Origin: Ulvibacter antarcticus
GTDB lineage: Bacteria > Bacteroidota > Bacteroidia > Flavobacteriales > Flavobacteriaceae
Reading direction: 5' to 3'
Length of the DNA stretch: 64,000 nt
Assembly (NCBI RefSeq): GCF_003688405.1
Contig: NZ_REFC01000014.1
Location: 124,001 to 188,000, forward strand
Below are positions 27,458-36,180 of the stretch, piece after piece. The position numbers and the translations under genes are program-made. Position 1 is the stretch's first letter; each line of letters opens with the position of its first letter. The notes under the pieces were generated by a model that made no database searches, was not told where the DNA came from, and saw nothing but the letters and a program-made list of their open reading frames with translations.

Positions 27458-27512
27458 TTGGTCAACGGCTGGTTGTCAGCCGCAGTGTTGTTGTGTTGTT
27501 GTGGTTGACCAA
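27458..27512 (-). promoter_or_regulatory. Nested hairpin in the pnp mRNA leader
   Basis: Outer arms TTGGTCAAC (27458-27466) and GTTGACCAA (27504-27512) are perfect. Inside lie a second stem, GGCTG-GTTGT-CAGCC (27467-27481), and a GTT-rich stretch. It sits about 70-125 bases before the pnp ATG. In E. coli a leader stem cut by RNase III allows PNPase to repress itself, so a similar role is possible here. Confidence 0.65.
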
Positions 27513-27657
27513 TGAAAAACCTAAGGGTAGCTTTTCTATGTGATAAACTAACAGTTTTCAAAATTCGACCCAAAGGGTGAAAATTATCAGTTTATATATT
27601 TTGTTTGAAGAACTATTGAATATGGGTCATGAAAAAGCTCTTCAGCTTAAAAAAAAT

Positions 27658-27683
27658 AAAGGGGGCTCATACAAGCCCCCTTT
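27658..27683 (-). terminator. Terminator after rpsO
   Basis: Perfect 10-base stem AAAGGGGGCT / AGCCCCCTTT with a 6-base loop, followed on the minus strand by TTTATTTTTTTT-like sequence. It is 7 bases past the rpsO stop. Confidence 0.93.
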
Positions 27684-27689
27684 TATAAA

Positions 27690-27959
27690 TTACTTACGTA
27701 AGTTTAATTCTTTTACGATGGCACGATATCTTGTGATATCTTTCTTTATTAGATAATCTAGTAAAGAACGACGCTTACCTACCAACATTACCAAAGAACG
27801 CTCTGTGTTGTAATCTTTGTGATTTGCTTTAAGGTGCTTTGTTAAATGTTCGATACGATACGTGAACAATGCAATTTGTCCCTCTGCAGAACCGGTATCA
27901 GACTTTGATTTTCCGTGTTTTACAAAGATTTTTTCTTTTTCTTCTGGTGCTAAATACAT
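27690..27959 (-). CDS. rpsO: 30S ribosomal protein S15
   Basis: The 89-residue protein has the S15 layout: KHGKSKSDTGSAEGQIALFT, then RIEHLTKHLKANHKDYNTERSLVMLVGKRRSLLDYL and a basic end. It binds 16S rRNA early in 30S assembly. Length and start are standard. The rpsO-pnp order is the same as in E. coli. Confidence 0.98.
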   Translation of the reverse strand: MYLAPEEKEKIFVKHGKSKSDTGSAEGQIALFTYRIEHLTKHLKANHKDYNTERSLVMLVGKRRSLLDYLIKKDITRYRAIVKELNLRK

Positions 27960-28015
27960 GCGAATATTACTTAAATGATTTTTATGTACCGACTACCACT
28001 TTGGTAATCAAGGCG

Positions 28016-28023
28016 CAAAAGTA
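28016..28023 (-). promoter_or_regulatory. -7 promoter element for rpsO
   Basis: TACTTTTG on the minus strand, an exact TAnnTTTG match 56 bases before the rpsO start. Confidence 0.55.
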
Positions 28024-28137
28024 CAAAATCTATTTAATATAGTACGAGATGATCTTGGTAATTTTTTCTGTAGTATACTGAAATAGAATAATTAGCGTTT
28101 TCATATTTATAACAATCTAACAAATAAACAATTACTT

Positions 28138-28968
28138 ATGAAATTCATTGAAAAAAGAATTCGGCTATTGCTTTTAATGACTATGACTATATTTTTCGTC
28201 GGTTGTGTGGAAAAAGATGATGCGCCTCAAGAAGAAATAAATTACTCGGCAGAGGAAACAAAACAGGCTGCTCGAACAGATAATGTTGCCGAGGGAACCT
28301 TCGATATCATGGAGGCAGGTTTTGACGAAAACACCACAACTCCATTAAACCTTGTTTCATTATTCCCAAATTGCACTACCATTACGGTTACTACAAATGG
28401 AAATGGTGGAACCATTGTCTTAGATTTTGGTGATGGTTGTCAGTTAAATAATGGCGCTGTAGTTTCAGGTATTATTCGTTTAGAATATAGTCCAATCTTA
28501 TCAGGTAGTAGAACGATTACTTATACATTCGAAGACTATGTCTATAACAATAATGGAGTGACTGGTGGAGGAGAGATATTACGACAGATTGCTAATTCGA
28601 ATGGAAACCCTCAATCGACTGTAGTTGAAACAATAACTGTTAGCTTTCCAAACACAACTGTCACTGCAACTAGAGATGGTACAAGAACCATAGAATGGAC
28701 TGAAGGTGTTGGAACTGGGACATGGATTGATAATGTTTATGAAATCACCGGAAATTGGAATACCTTGTTTTCTAACGGTTTTCTACGAACTGGTGAGGTT
28801 ACCGAAACCTTGGTTAGAAAACTCGATTGTCTCTATTTAGTAAGTGGAGTGTTGGAAATTCAACAAGAAGGATTTACAGGTGCAATTGATTGGGGTAATG
28901 GTGAATGCGATGACATGGCGACCTTAACGATAAACGGTTATGACTTTCCTATTGTTCTGGGGAATTAG
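28138..28968 (+). CDS. Hypothetical lipoprotein
   Basis: The 276-residue protein has a lipoprotein signal (MTIFFVGCVEKDD) and an all-beta body with repeated T/G/N-rich strands (TITVTTNGNGGTIVLDFGDGC; ETLVRKLDCLYLVSG; GAIDWGNGECDDMATL). The spacing of short DFGDGC and DWGNGEC motifs suggests an internal duplication. No enzyme motif is visible. It is transcribed alone and ends at a strong shared terminator. Confidence 0.8.
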   Translation: MKFIEKRIRLLLLMTMTIFFVGCVEKDDAPQEEINYSAEETKQAARTDNVAEGTFDIMEAGFDENTTTPLNLVSLFPNCTTITVTTNGNGGTIVLDFGDGCQLNNGAVVSGIIRLEYSPILSGSRTITYTFEDYVYNNNGVTGGGEILRQIANSNGNPQSTVVETITVSFPNTTVTATRDGTRTIEWTEGVGTGTWIDNVYEITGNWNTLFSNGFLRTGEVTETLVRKLDCLYLVSGVLEIQQEGFTGAIDWGNGECDDMATLTINGYDFPIVLGN

Positions 28969-28988
28969 TACGAATCAATCAAACAACA

Positions 28989-29025
28989 AAAAAAATCCAT
29001 CGGTCAAAAACTGATGGATTTTTTT
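28989..29025. terminator. Bidirectional terminator between lipoprotein gene and accD
   Basis: A long stem of about 15 bases (AAAAAATCCATCGGT with ACTGATGGATTTTTTT, one G-T pair) and a 5-base loop. It has A-runs before and T-runs after, so it works in both directions between two convergent genes. Confidence 0.92.
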
Positions 29026-29037
29026 AATGGAACAACT

Positions 29038-29904
29038 TTATGCCGTTTTTTCTCTCAATGGACGATTGAGCACCAAGTCAAGATATAGATTGATTTTTCG
29101 TTTAAGATTTTTCCTATGCGTTATAAAATCCAGGAAACCGTGTTCCAATAAAAATTCGGCCGTTTGGAAACCTTCCGGTAATTCTTTTCCAGTGGTATCT
29201 CTTACTACACGCGGTCCCGCGAAACCGATCAATGCACCCGGTTCACTTATATTTATATCTCCCAACATAGCAAAAGAAGCTGTTGTTCCGCCAGTTGTTG
29301 GATCGGTAGCTAAGGAAATATACGGGATGCCAGCATCTGACAATTGTGCTAATTTTGCACTTGTCTTAGCGAGTTGCATTAAAGACAGTGCGGCCTCCAT
29401 CATACGAGCACCACCACTTTTGGAGATAATTACCAATGGTATTTTTTTCTTAAGTGAGTAGTCTGCAGCACGTGCAATTTTTTCACCTACCACACTTCCC
29501 ATGGATCCGCCAATAAAGCTAAAATCCATACATGCAATGACAATATTTTCACCCATGGATTTTCCAACAGCACAACGAACAGCATCCTTTAAACCGGTTT
29601 TTTCGGTAGCTTCTTTTAAGCGATCTACATATTTTTTATTGTCTTCAAATTTTAAAGGATCTTTAGAACTTAGATTTTTATCTAGTTCTTTAAATTTGTT
29701 GTCATCAAAGAGTATCTCAAAATATTCTTTACTTCCAATACGTACATGATATCCGTCTTCCGGACTTACATAGAAGTTTTTTTCAAGCTGTTCAGAATCT
29801 ACTACTTTTCCAGTAGGAGATTTATACCACAATCCTTTTGGGACATCTTTTTTATCTTCGGTAGGAGTTTGAATTCCTTTTTTTGTTCTTTTAAACCAAG
29901 GCAT
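29038..29904 (-). CDS. accD: Acetyl-CoA carboxylase carboxyltransferase beta subunit
   Basis: The 288-residue protein carries the crotonase-fold carboxyltransferase core ([59 protein letters not shown]). With AccA it moves the carboxyl group from biotin to acetyl-CoA to make malonyl-CoA. The usual N-terminal Cys4 zinc ribbon is degenerate: the aligned positions are Ser29, Gly32, Ser47 and Asp50. The surrounding frame ([19 protein letters not shown]) is otherwise kept. It follows fbaA with a 126-base spacer full of repeats. Confidence 0.96.
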   Translation of the reverse strand: MPWFKRTKKGIQTPTEDKKDVPKGLWYKSPTGKVVDSEQLEKNFYVSPEDGYHVRIGSKEYFEILFDDNKFKELDKNLSSKDPLKFEDNKKYVDRLKEATEKTGLKDAVRCAVGKSMGENIVIACMDFSFIGGSMGSVVGEKIARAADYSLKKKIPLVIISKSGGARMMEAALSLMQLAKTSAKLAQLSDAGIPYISLATDPTTGGTTASFAMLGDINISEPGALIGFAGPRVVRDTTGKELPEGFQTAEFLLEHGFLDFITHRKNLKRKINLYLDLVLNRPLREKTA

Positions 29905-29910
29905 ATTTTT

Positions 29911-30025
29911 ACTTATGAATTATGAATTCAAACCCGTCTGCCGATAAGCAGGGTTTTGAATTCTGGTTGTTTTATCGCCGATAATATTTTCAATGATAAT
30001 ACCGAATTCGTAATTCTAAATTCTA
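29911..30025. repeat. MITE-like element with heptamer ends and a central hairpin
   Basis: The left end carries TTATGAA x2 then TTC (29913-29929); the right end AATTCGT, AATTCTA x2 (30005-30025). The right end read in reverse resembles the left end, 13 of 16 bases. A hairpin at 29924-29963 (GAATTCAAACCC with GGGTTTTGAATTC, and CTGC/GCAG inside) adjoins the left end. It fills the fbaA-accD gap. Confidence 0.6.
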
Positions 30026-30030
30026 GATTA

Positions 30031-31098
30031 CTAAAGTGTATTTACATTATTAAGGTCTTTAAAGGCCTTTTCTAAGCGTTTCTTAAAAGTTAATTCGCCT
30101 TCGCGTAACCACTTTCTTGGGTCATAATACTTTTTATTTGGTAGTTCGCCCCCTTCCGGGTTACCAATTTGAGTTTTTAAATAGTCTACTTTATTTACCA
30201 CATAATCACGAATTCCTTCAGTAAATGCAAATTGCAGATCAGTATCAATATTCATTTTAATCACTCCATATCCAATGGCCTCGCGAATTTCTTCAACGGT
30301 AGATCCGCTTCCGCCGTGAAAAACAAAATCTATTGGATTGTGTCCCGTATTGTATTTTTTCTGAACGTACTCTTGCGAATTTTTCAGAATAACAGGCGTT
30401 AATTTCACATTTCCGGGTTTGTATACTCCGTGAACATTTCCGAAGGCAGCAGCAATCGTAAACTGGTCACTTATCTTAGAAAGTTCCTCGTATGCATAGG
30501 CAACTTCCTCTGGCTGAGTATACAATTTTGACGAATCAACATCTGTATTATCCACACCATCTTCTTCACCTCCAGTGATTCCCAATTCGATCTCGAGCGT
30601 CATTCCAATTTTGCTCATTCTTTCGAGATACTTTTTACAGATCTCAATATTTTCTTTAATAGGCTCTTCGGAAAGATCTATCATGTGAGAACTATATAAA
30701 GGTTTTCCGGTCTCTTTGAAATGCTTTTCTCCTGCATCTAATAATCCGTCTATCCAAGGCAGTAATTTTTTGGCACAATGGTCTGTATGAAGAATAACAG
30801 TCGCGCCATATACTTCGGCTAATTGATGTACATGTTTGGCACCAGCGATTCCTCCTGCGATTGCGGCTCTTTCGTTTTCATTCGAGAGTCCTTTTCCGGC
30901 ATTGAAATGTGCCCCGCCATTAGAGAATTGGATGATAACAGGTGCGTTTAAAGCAGCTGCCGTTTCCATAACAGCATTCACAGTATTATTTCCTGTAACA
31001 TTTACTGCAGGCATGGCAAATCCCTTGTCCTTTGCATATCGATGTATTTTCTGAATTTCTTTTCCGGTAGCTACTCCAGGCTTTATTGTATGACTCAT
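30031..31098 (-). CDS. fbaA: Class II fructose-bisphosphate aldolase
   Basis: The 355-residue protein matches the E. coli FbaA length and motifs: catalytic and zinc-site ILHTDHCAKKLLPW, the SSHMIDLSEEP loop, GITGGEEDGVD, and the zinc/phosphate residues in FVFHGGSGSTVEEI and VIKMNIDTD. It cleaves fructose 1,6-bisphosphate in glycolysis and runs in reverse in gluconeogenesis. A near-consensus -7 box (AACCTTTG, 31130-31137, one mismatch) lies 31 bases before the start. accD is downstream on the same strand. Confidence 0.97.
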   Translation of the reverse strand: MSHTIKPGVATGKEIQKIHRYAKDKGFAMPAVNVTGNNTVNAVMETAAALNAPVIIQFSNGGAHFNAGKGLSNENERAAIAGGIAGAKHVHQLAEVYGATVILHTDHCAKKLLPWIDGLLDAGEKHFKETGKPLYSSHMIDLSEEPIKENIEICKKYLERMSKIGMTLEIELGITGGEEDGVDNTDVDSSKLYTQPEEVAYAYEELSKISDQFTIAAAFGNVHGVYKPGNVKLTPVILKNSQEYVQKKYNTGHNPIDFVFHGGSGSTVEEIREAIGYGVIKMNIDTDLQFAFTEGIRDYVVNKVDYLKTQIGNPEGGELPNKKYYDPRKWLREGELTFKKRLEKAFKDLNNVNTL

Positions 31099-31258
31099 AT
31101 GTAAGGTATGTTTGTTAAGTCAGATTTTACAAAGGTTTCAATGGTGCCGAAACCATAGTAAAAAGGCTTTATATTGATATAGTTTTAAGCAACAAAACAA
31201 TTCAAGATTCAATACATTAAATTGTAATGTGACTGCAAAAATAACAAATTTAAACGGT

Positions 31259-33850
31259 TTAAAAGGGATAGTTGATTCCTATGTTATACACCGCATTTGA
31301 GAAATTATATTGCTTAAACCAGCGTTCACCTTCTGCTAAGGCAGGATTGTAGGTTTTAAATCCTACATCGAACCTAAATACAAAAAATCCAAAGTCATAT
31401 CTAAGTCCTAAACCTGAAGCCAAGGCCATTTCCTGAAGATCGGCCAAACCGTTAAATTTAGAAGCCTCGTCATCAATATTATCCATGACATTCCAAATGT
31501 TTCCTGCATCGAGGAAGAATGCACCTTTAAAATCGCCTAAAATTGTAAATCTATATTCGGCGTTTAACGCAATTTTGAAATTAGCTTCATTAAACTCATC
31601 AATACTACCGCTACTTCCGGGACCAAGGTCGTAGGCGCGCCAACCTCTATTGTCATTGGCACCTCCGGCGAAATAGCTTCTAGTAAATGGAATGCTGGTG
31701 CTATTTCCATATGGAATGGCGATACCGCCAAATGCTCGGATCGCAAAAATGTTTTTGTCATTGAGTTCCCAGTGTTTAATATAATCACCTTCAAACTTTA
31801 CGTATTGAGAAAAGGCAACACCAAGAGTTTCATAATTGTTATTGTTGTTTTTCTTTAAACCGGCAATATTTGAAATTCCTGCGAGTAAATTCCCGGCACT
31901 CTCTATTTTCCATCGAAATCGTGAAAAACTATTATCGAATATATTGTCTCTCGTATCCCGTGTCCAAGTGTAATTTGAAGCGAAAATTAAATTGTCTTCG
32001 GTAAGTCTTGTTTTACGTTCCGAGAGGTTGCTAACAAGGACAAAGTTATCTGAACCTGACATTGCTCCGGTCACAGAATCGCCAATGACATCCGCTATAA
32101 AACTATTGGCACCTTCCGGAATTGTGAGTCGGAGGTCATTATTAGCATCTAACTGGTAATAATTCGGATTTACACTACCCGGAGAAGCTGCTTCAAGATC
32201 TTGGGCAACTGCGTTTAACTGATCAAAAGAATTTTGATATACATTAAAATAATTCCCGGTATTTAGATTTCTTACATACTGCACATTCATAAGATCCACA
32301 TTATTGGTCCTGATCTTTGATGGCTTCCATCGATAACTAAAGATAGCGTTGATATTTTGGCGATCCAGACCAATGTTGTTTTGTGCGTTGGCACCCAAAC
32401 TCATAATAGTAGAAGGTGACATATATTTTGGGATTAATTTGGAAGTGTTAAAGGGAAACACGATCCTGGGAAAAGACAGTTTTATATCACCTCCAATATC
32501 AGATATATTAAAAAAGCTTTCGTTATCGCCCGCATCTTTCGAAGATCCAATACTTCCACGACCAGAAATTTCAAGGATCTCAGCTCTTCTAAAAATGTTT
32601 CTAAGAATCAACGACCCCCTAAATCCAATACCCAATTGTTGAATAGTAGAAGTGTAAGTGTCAAAATCGGCTTCAAAGGTTGCCTTTTTTCTAGGGTTTA
32701 GTAAAATGGTAGCGATCAAGTCTGTACCTGTGGAATCCCGCGGATCTTCCTGATAACTTATGTTGGGATACTTAAAAATACGAAGATTACTTATCTGACT
32801 ATAAGTGAGCGTTCTGTCAATATCCTTAAAAATATTATTAGGAGTTATCGTTATAGCATTGGTAATAGCTTTTGGTTTGAATCTTAACTTATCATAGCTA
32901 AAGAGTGTATATCCATTATAGGTGGCCGAGTCTGTATATTTTTTATCTCTATTGGCAAATGAATAGTCGGTTACAATTCGCACATCACTTATTTTATGCA
33001 CTTTAAATGGGGTAGTGGAGGTAGAGTCTCCTTCTGTCAATTTTCGGTTTGGGATTAAATAGGTTACGTTTACCATGTGACCGGTGTTCACGGTGTCTGC
33101 TTCAAATCCAATATAATCTTGATCGAAGTGATAAAGTCCCGAATTGCGAAAAAGGATAGTGAGTCGGTCTCTTTCATTATTAAAATCGGCGGCAGCATAT
33201 TGCTTTCCCGGTTTGATAAAAGTGTTTTTTTTGCTGGCTTGAAACAAGGAATCAACCACTGGTGATCCTATTTTTTCCTGAATGGAATCTACAAAATAAG
33301 GTCTGAAGCGCTTTATTTGATAACTCACCGCTGCCCGTTTCTTTTTTGAAGAATCAACGCGCACACCAAAATCACCTTCGGTATTGAACCAACCCCGTTT
33401 GGCATACCATTGTTTAATTCGTTCTAAAGACTTCTTCGTTCTTGCATCGTCGATTACCACCGGAGCATCTCCCGATTTTTCAAGCCATTTGTTTAAACCT
33501 ATGTAGCTATTTCCCATTTCGACAACTTGCTTTTCTGAAAGAAAACGAATAAGTCTATCTTCTCTCTTCGGATTTCGATGAAGCCAATTGAGAAAGGTGC
33601 TATCCGGATCAGGATCGGCAAGATTATATATATGAAGCCCTAACGGAATGCTTACTAAAGGAATCTTCGGATTGGGTTTTTGGTATAATTGACTAAATAC
33701 TCCTGCATCCTTTATTTCCGCTCCATCTACCACGATAGTGTTGTTGGTTAATAAAAACCTCGATTCTGGCACTCTTTTTACCGCGTTGCAAGAAGCCAGT
33801 AGGGTGATTATTCCTAAAATAAATGATATTTTTGTGAGGTTTTGGATCAA
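31259..33850 (-). CDS. Second TamL-like Omp85 lipoprotein
   Basis: The 863-residue protein has a lipoprotein signal (ITLLASCNAVKRVPESRFLLTNN), POTRA-like repeats in the first half and an Omp85 barrel with SYFAGGANDNRGWRAYDLGPG and a final strand ending YPF. It resembles the TamL at 3160-5451 in plan (CSIQKFIPEDELLYTG there) but is about 100 residues longer, and no tamB is beside it. The best start is TTG 33850, since no in-frame ATG exists between the upstream stop and the signal peptide. It is divergent from the methyltransferase gene, with only 35 bases between. Confidence 0.87.
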   Translation of the reverse strand: MIQNLTKISFILGIITLLASCNAVKRVPESRFLLTNNTIVVDGAEIKDAGVFSQLYQKPNPKIPLVSIPLGLHIYNLADPDPDSTFLNWLHRNPKREDRLIRFLSEKQVVEMGNSYIGLNKWLEKSGDAPVVIDDARTKKSLERIKQWYAKRGWFNTEGDFGVRVDSSKKKRAAVSYQIKRFRPYFVDSIQEKIGSPVVDSLFQASKKNTFIKPGKQYAAADFNNERDRLTILFRNSGLYHFDQDYIGFEADTVNTGHMVNVTYLIPNRKLTEGDSTSTTPFKVHKISDVRIVTDYSFANRDKKYTDSATYNGYTLFSYDKLRFKPKAITNAITITPNNIFKDIDRTLTYSQISNLRIFKYPNISYQEDPRDSTGTDLIATILLNPRKKATFEADFDTYTSTIQQLGIGFRGSLILRNIFRRAEILEISGRGSIGSSKDAGDNESFFNISDIGGDIKLSFPRIVFPFNTSKLIPKYMSPSTIMSLGANAQNNIGLDRQNINAIFSYRWKPSKIRTNNVDLMNVQYVRNLNTGNYFNVYQNSFDQLNAVAQDLEAASPGSVNPNYYQLDANNDLRLTIPEGANSFIADVIGDSVTGAMSGSDNFVLVSNLSERKTRLTEDNLIFASNYTWTRDTRDNIFDNSFSRFRWKIESAGNLLAGISNIAGLKKNNNNNYETLGVAFSQYVKFEGDYIKHWELNDKNIFAIRAFGGIAIPYGNSTSIPFTRSYFAGGANDNRGWRAYDLGPGSSGSIDEFNEANFKIALNAEYRFTILGDFKGAFFLDAGNIWNVMDNIDDEASKFNGLADLQEMALASGLGLRYDFGFFVFRFDVGFKTYNPALAEGERWFKQYNFSNAVYNIGINYPF

Positions 33851-33885
33851 GAATATGCTTTTAATCAGTTCAAAAATACTATATT

Positions 33886-34602
33886 TTGGTTAGCAAAAGT
33901 CAAATAAAACTAATAACAAGTTTACAGCAAAAAAAGTATCGCGATACCAACGGACTTTTTATTGCTGAAGGTCAAAAGCTTATAACAGAACTGATGGAAG
34001 AAGGACTGAATTTACATTCGGTTTTTGGAACTTCTTCTTTTATGGATGCTTCGGAAAAGTTTTCGATGGTGACGGAAAGGGAACTTCAGAAATTAAGTGC
34101 GTTAAAGAAGGCAAACGGTTTGTTGGCAGTTTTTGAAATTCCGAAACCTAGGGCTACTACTTCTGAAGGTTTGATACTAGCGTTAGATGCTATTCGCGAC
34201 CCGGGGAATTTAGGAACCATTATTCGGCTCTGCGACTGGTTTGGAGTAGAACAATTGGTTTGTTCTAAGGATACTGCAGACTGTTATAATCCAAAGGTGG
34301 TGCAGGCAAGTATGGGGTCTATTGCCAGAGTGCATATTCAATACACAGATCTTTCAGAATATATTAAAAACATGCAGTTACCGGTTTATGGTGGTGTTTT
34401 AAATGGAAATAATATTTATTCCGAAGAAACTCCAGAAAATGCAATTGTAATTATGGGTAATGAAGCCAATGGAATATCTGATGAGCTTATCGCACTTCTT
34501 TCACATAAGATTACCATTCCGCAGTTTGGCAAAGTACAAAAGACTGAAAGCCTTAATGTGGCTACCGCTACTGCAATATTATTAAGCGAATTCCGAAGAT
34601 AA
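33886..34602 (+). CDS. TrmH/SpoU-family RNA 2'-O-methyltransferase
   Basis: The 238-residue SPOUT enzyme has an N-terminal substrate-binding segment (QKKYRDTNGLFIAEGQKLI) and the three SpoU motifs: LDAIRDPGNLGTIIR, IVIMGNEANGISDELI and IPQFGKVQKTESLNVATATAILL. It should methylate a ribose in rRNA or tRNA; the exact site cannot be told. An in-frame stop 22 bases upstream leaves TTG 33886 as the only plausible start. Its stop is 1 base from the convergent porT stop. Confidence 0.92.
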   Translation: MVSKSQIKLITSLQQKKYRDTNGLFIAEGQKLITELMEEGLNLHSVFGTSSFMDASEKFSMVTERELQKLSALKKANGLLAVFEIPKPRATTSEGLILALDAIRDPGNLGTIIRLCDWFGVEQLVCSKDTADCYNPKVVQASMGSIARVHIQYTDLSEYIKNMQLPVYGGVLNGNNIYSEETPENAIVIMGNEANGISDELIALLSHKITIPQFGKVQKTESLNVATATAILLSEFRR

Positions 34603-34603
34603 T

Positions 34604-35311
34604 TTATTGAAAAGTAAAGTTTACAAAAACTCCCCGACTGGACATTTTTGAAATATTACTGGTCCACGGACTGTTTGGGTCAGCGTCTTGTACTAATTCA
34701 TCGCTCGTAGCGAATACTCCTCGAATAGATGGTGTAAATTTAAAGTAATACAAATAAAAATCAACACCTAGACCAAGCTCGTAATAGCTGGTGTTATTAG
34801 TTGTTCTAAATTCCCCCTGTTTATTATCGTCCGGGTTGTTTTCGTTACTGGAAAGGTTGATGGAAGTCGAGATTCCTCCCACAATAAAAGGTTTAATATT
34901 GTTCAGTCGTTTGGTTGAAATCTTGAGCAACAATGGGATATGTATATAAGTCGATTTTACATCCCTTAATCGATCTTTATCGTCTTCAAAATTGGTGAAC
35001 ATTAAATTTCGTTGCGTGAAGTAGAGTCCAGGTTCCAGGCGTAAATTGATATATTTATTAATACGCATATCACCTACAAGACCAACGTTAAATCCTGACT
35101 GGGATTCGACATTTACGTCAGTTTGTTCATTTTCCTTCTCTTCAATATAATCGAAGTTAAAATCATAATTATTGAAACCTAGAAAGTAACCCCATGTAAG
35201 AAAACGGTTATCAAAAGTTTCCAAATTGGCCAGTCGTTCTTTGCTAAATAATTGAGCCTCCGCATGTTGCGAAAGCAAGAGGGCTGCCAGTACAAAAAGT
35301 AATTTCTTCAT
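34604..35311 (-). CDS. porT: T9SS/gliding protein PorT (SprT)
   Basis: The 235-residue protein has a signal peptide (cleaved near QHAEA) and an eight-strand-type beta-barrel pattern ending NFTFQ. Sequence features (RFLTWGYFLGFNNYDF; LRLEPGLYFTQRNL; YIHIPLLLKISTKRLNN) and its place 2 bases after ubiE match PorT/SprT of Flavobacteria, an outer membrane protein required for type IX secretion. T9SS cargo genes lie at 43363-47937 and the Plug protein at 58470. Confidence 0.87.
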   Translation of the reverse strand: MKKLLFVLAALLLSQHAEAQLFSKERLANLETFDNRFLTWGYFLGFNNYDFNFDYIEEKENEQTDVNVESQSGFNVGLVGDMRINKYINLRLEPGLYFTQRNLMFTNFEDDKDRLRDVKSTYIHIPLLLKISTKRLNNIKPFIVGGISTSINLSSNENNPDDNKQGEFRTTNNTSYYELGLGVDFYLYYFKFTPSIRGVFATSDELVQDADPNSPWTSNISKMSSRGVFVNFTFQ

Positions 35312-35313
35312 AT

Positions 35314-36045
35314 TTATTTAGTCGCGGTGTAAATCGTCGCAACACCAAAGGTTTGAGGTTTATTTTCCACTTCATTAAACCCAATTTTTCTCAAAATATT
35401 GTTGAGTTTTTCACCATAAGGAAAAATAGAAGCACTTTCGCATAAATAGCTATAAGCAACCTTGTCTTTAGAGAAGACCTTCCCAATTAGTGGTAATATC
35501 TGTTTAGTGTAAAAGTAATAACCTTGTTTGAAAGGTGTTTTTGTAGGTACTGAAGTTTCAAGTATTACAAATAATCCGCCGGGTTTTAGAACTCTTTTTA
35601 TTTCTGAAAGGCCTTTTTCAAGATCTTCAAAATTTCGAATTCCAAAAGAAACGGTAATAGCATCGAAACTATTTTCTTTAAAAGGCAATGCTTCAGAATC
35701 ACCTTGTATAAATTCAATCTTATTTGCTAGTTTGGTATCTGCTACCTTCTTTTTAGCTACCGAAAGCATTCCTTCAGAAAGATCAAGACCTACAATTCTG
35801 GATGCCGAAGAGTTAGTAGCGAACTTAATTGCCAGATCTCCCGTTCCTGTTGCAATGTCTAAAATGCTTTCTGGATTTGTAGCGGCCACCATCTTAATAA
35901 CCTTCTTGCGCCATTTAATATCGGAGCCAAGAGATATTACACGATTAAGGCCGTCGTAATTTCCGGAAATGGTATCGAACATCTGCTCTACCTGTTTCTT
36001 TTTGTTCAGGGAGGAGTCTTTATAAGGTGTGACTTTTTTTTCCAT
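35314..36045 (-). CDS. menG/ubiE: Demethylmenaquinone methyltransferase
   Basis: The 243-residue class I methyltransferase has the UbiE marks: [25 protein letters not shown] near the N terminus, SAM motif [14 protein letters not shown], and [22 protein letters not shown] with GLFVILETS later. It adds the last methyl group to menaquinone, the quinone expected in Flavobacteria and the electron acceptor for the Nqr complex at 59913. A perfect -7 box sits only 14 bases before the ATG, implying a very short leader. Confidence 0.97.
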   Translation of the reverse strand: MEKKVTPYKDSSLNKKKQVEQMFDTISGNYDGLNRVISLGSDIKWRKKVIKMVAATNPESILDIATGTGDLAIKFATNSSASRIVGLDLSEGMLSVAKKKVADTKLANKIEFIQGDSEALPFKENSFDAITVSFGIRNFEDLEKGLSEIKRVLKPGGLFVILETSVPTKTPFKQGYYFYTKQILPLIGKVFSKDKVAYSYLCESASIFPYGEKLNNILRKIGFNEVENKPQTFGVATIYTATK

Positions 36046-36059
36046 AAATTTAGCGGATG

Positions 36060-36067
36060 CAAAGCTA
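36060..36067 (-). promoter_or_regulatory. -7 promoter element for ubiE-porT
   Basis: TAGCTTTG on the minus strand, an exact TAnnTTTG match 14 bases before the ubiE start, so the mRNA leader would be under 10 bases. Confidence 0.6.
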
Positions 36068-36147
36068 CATATTTTTTGCTAGTGAATTGAGGATTAGAAT
36101 TAAAATAGATTAATGTATGATGCAATGACAATATATTTTAAATTCGA

Positions 36148-36155
36148 TACCTTTG
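36148..36155 (+). promoter_or_regulatory. -7 promoter element for trkAH
   Basis: TACCTTTG, an exact TAnnTTTG match 25 bases before the trkA start. It is divergent from the ubiE element about 80 bases away. Confidence 0.6.
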
Positions 36156-36180
36156 CCCTACATTTTTCGTAACTACTTAT

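Larger units (their letters stand above)
27389..27689 (-). other. rpsO-pnp spacer, pnp leader
   Basis: About 300 bases without a gene. On the minus strand it runs from the rpsO stop through the rpsO terminator (27658-27683) to the nested hairpin at 27458-27512 and then to the pnp start. It is where PNPase autoregulation would act if it exists here. Confidence 0.6.
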
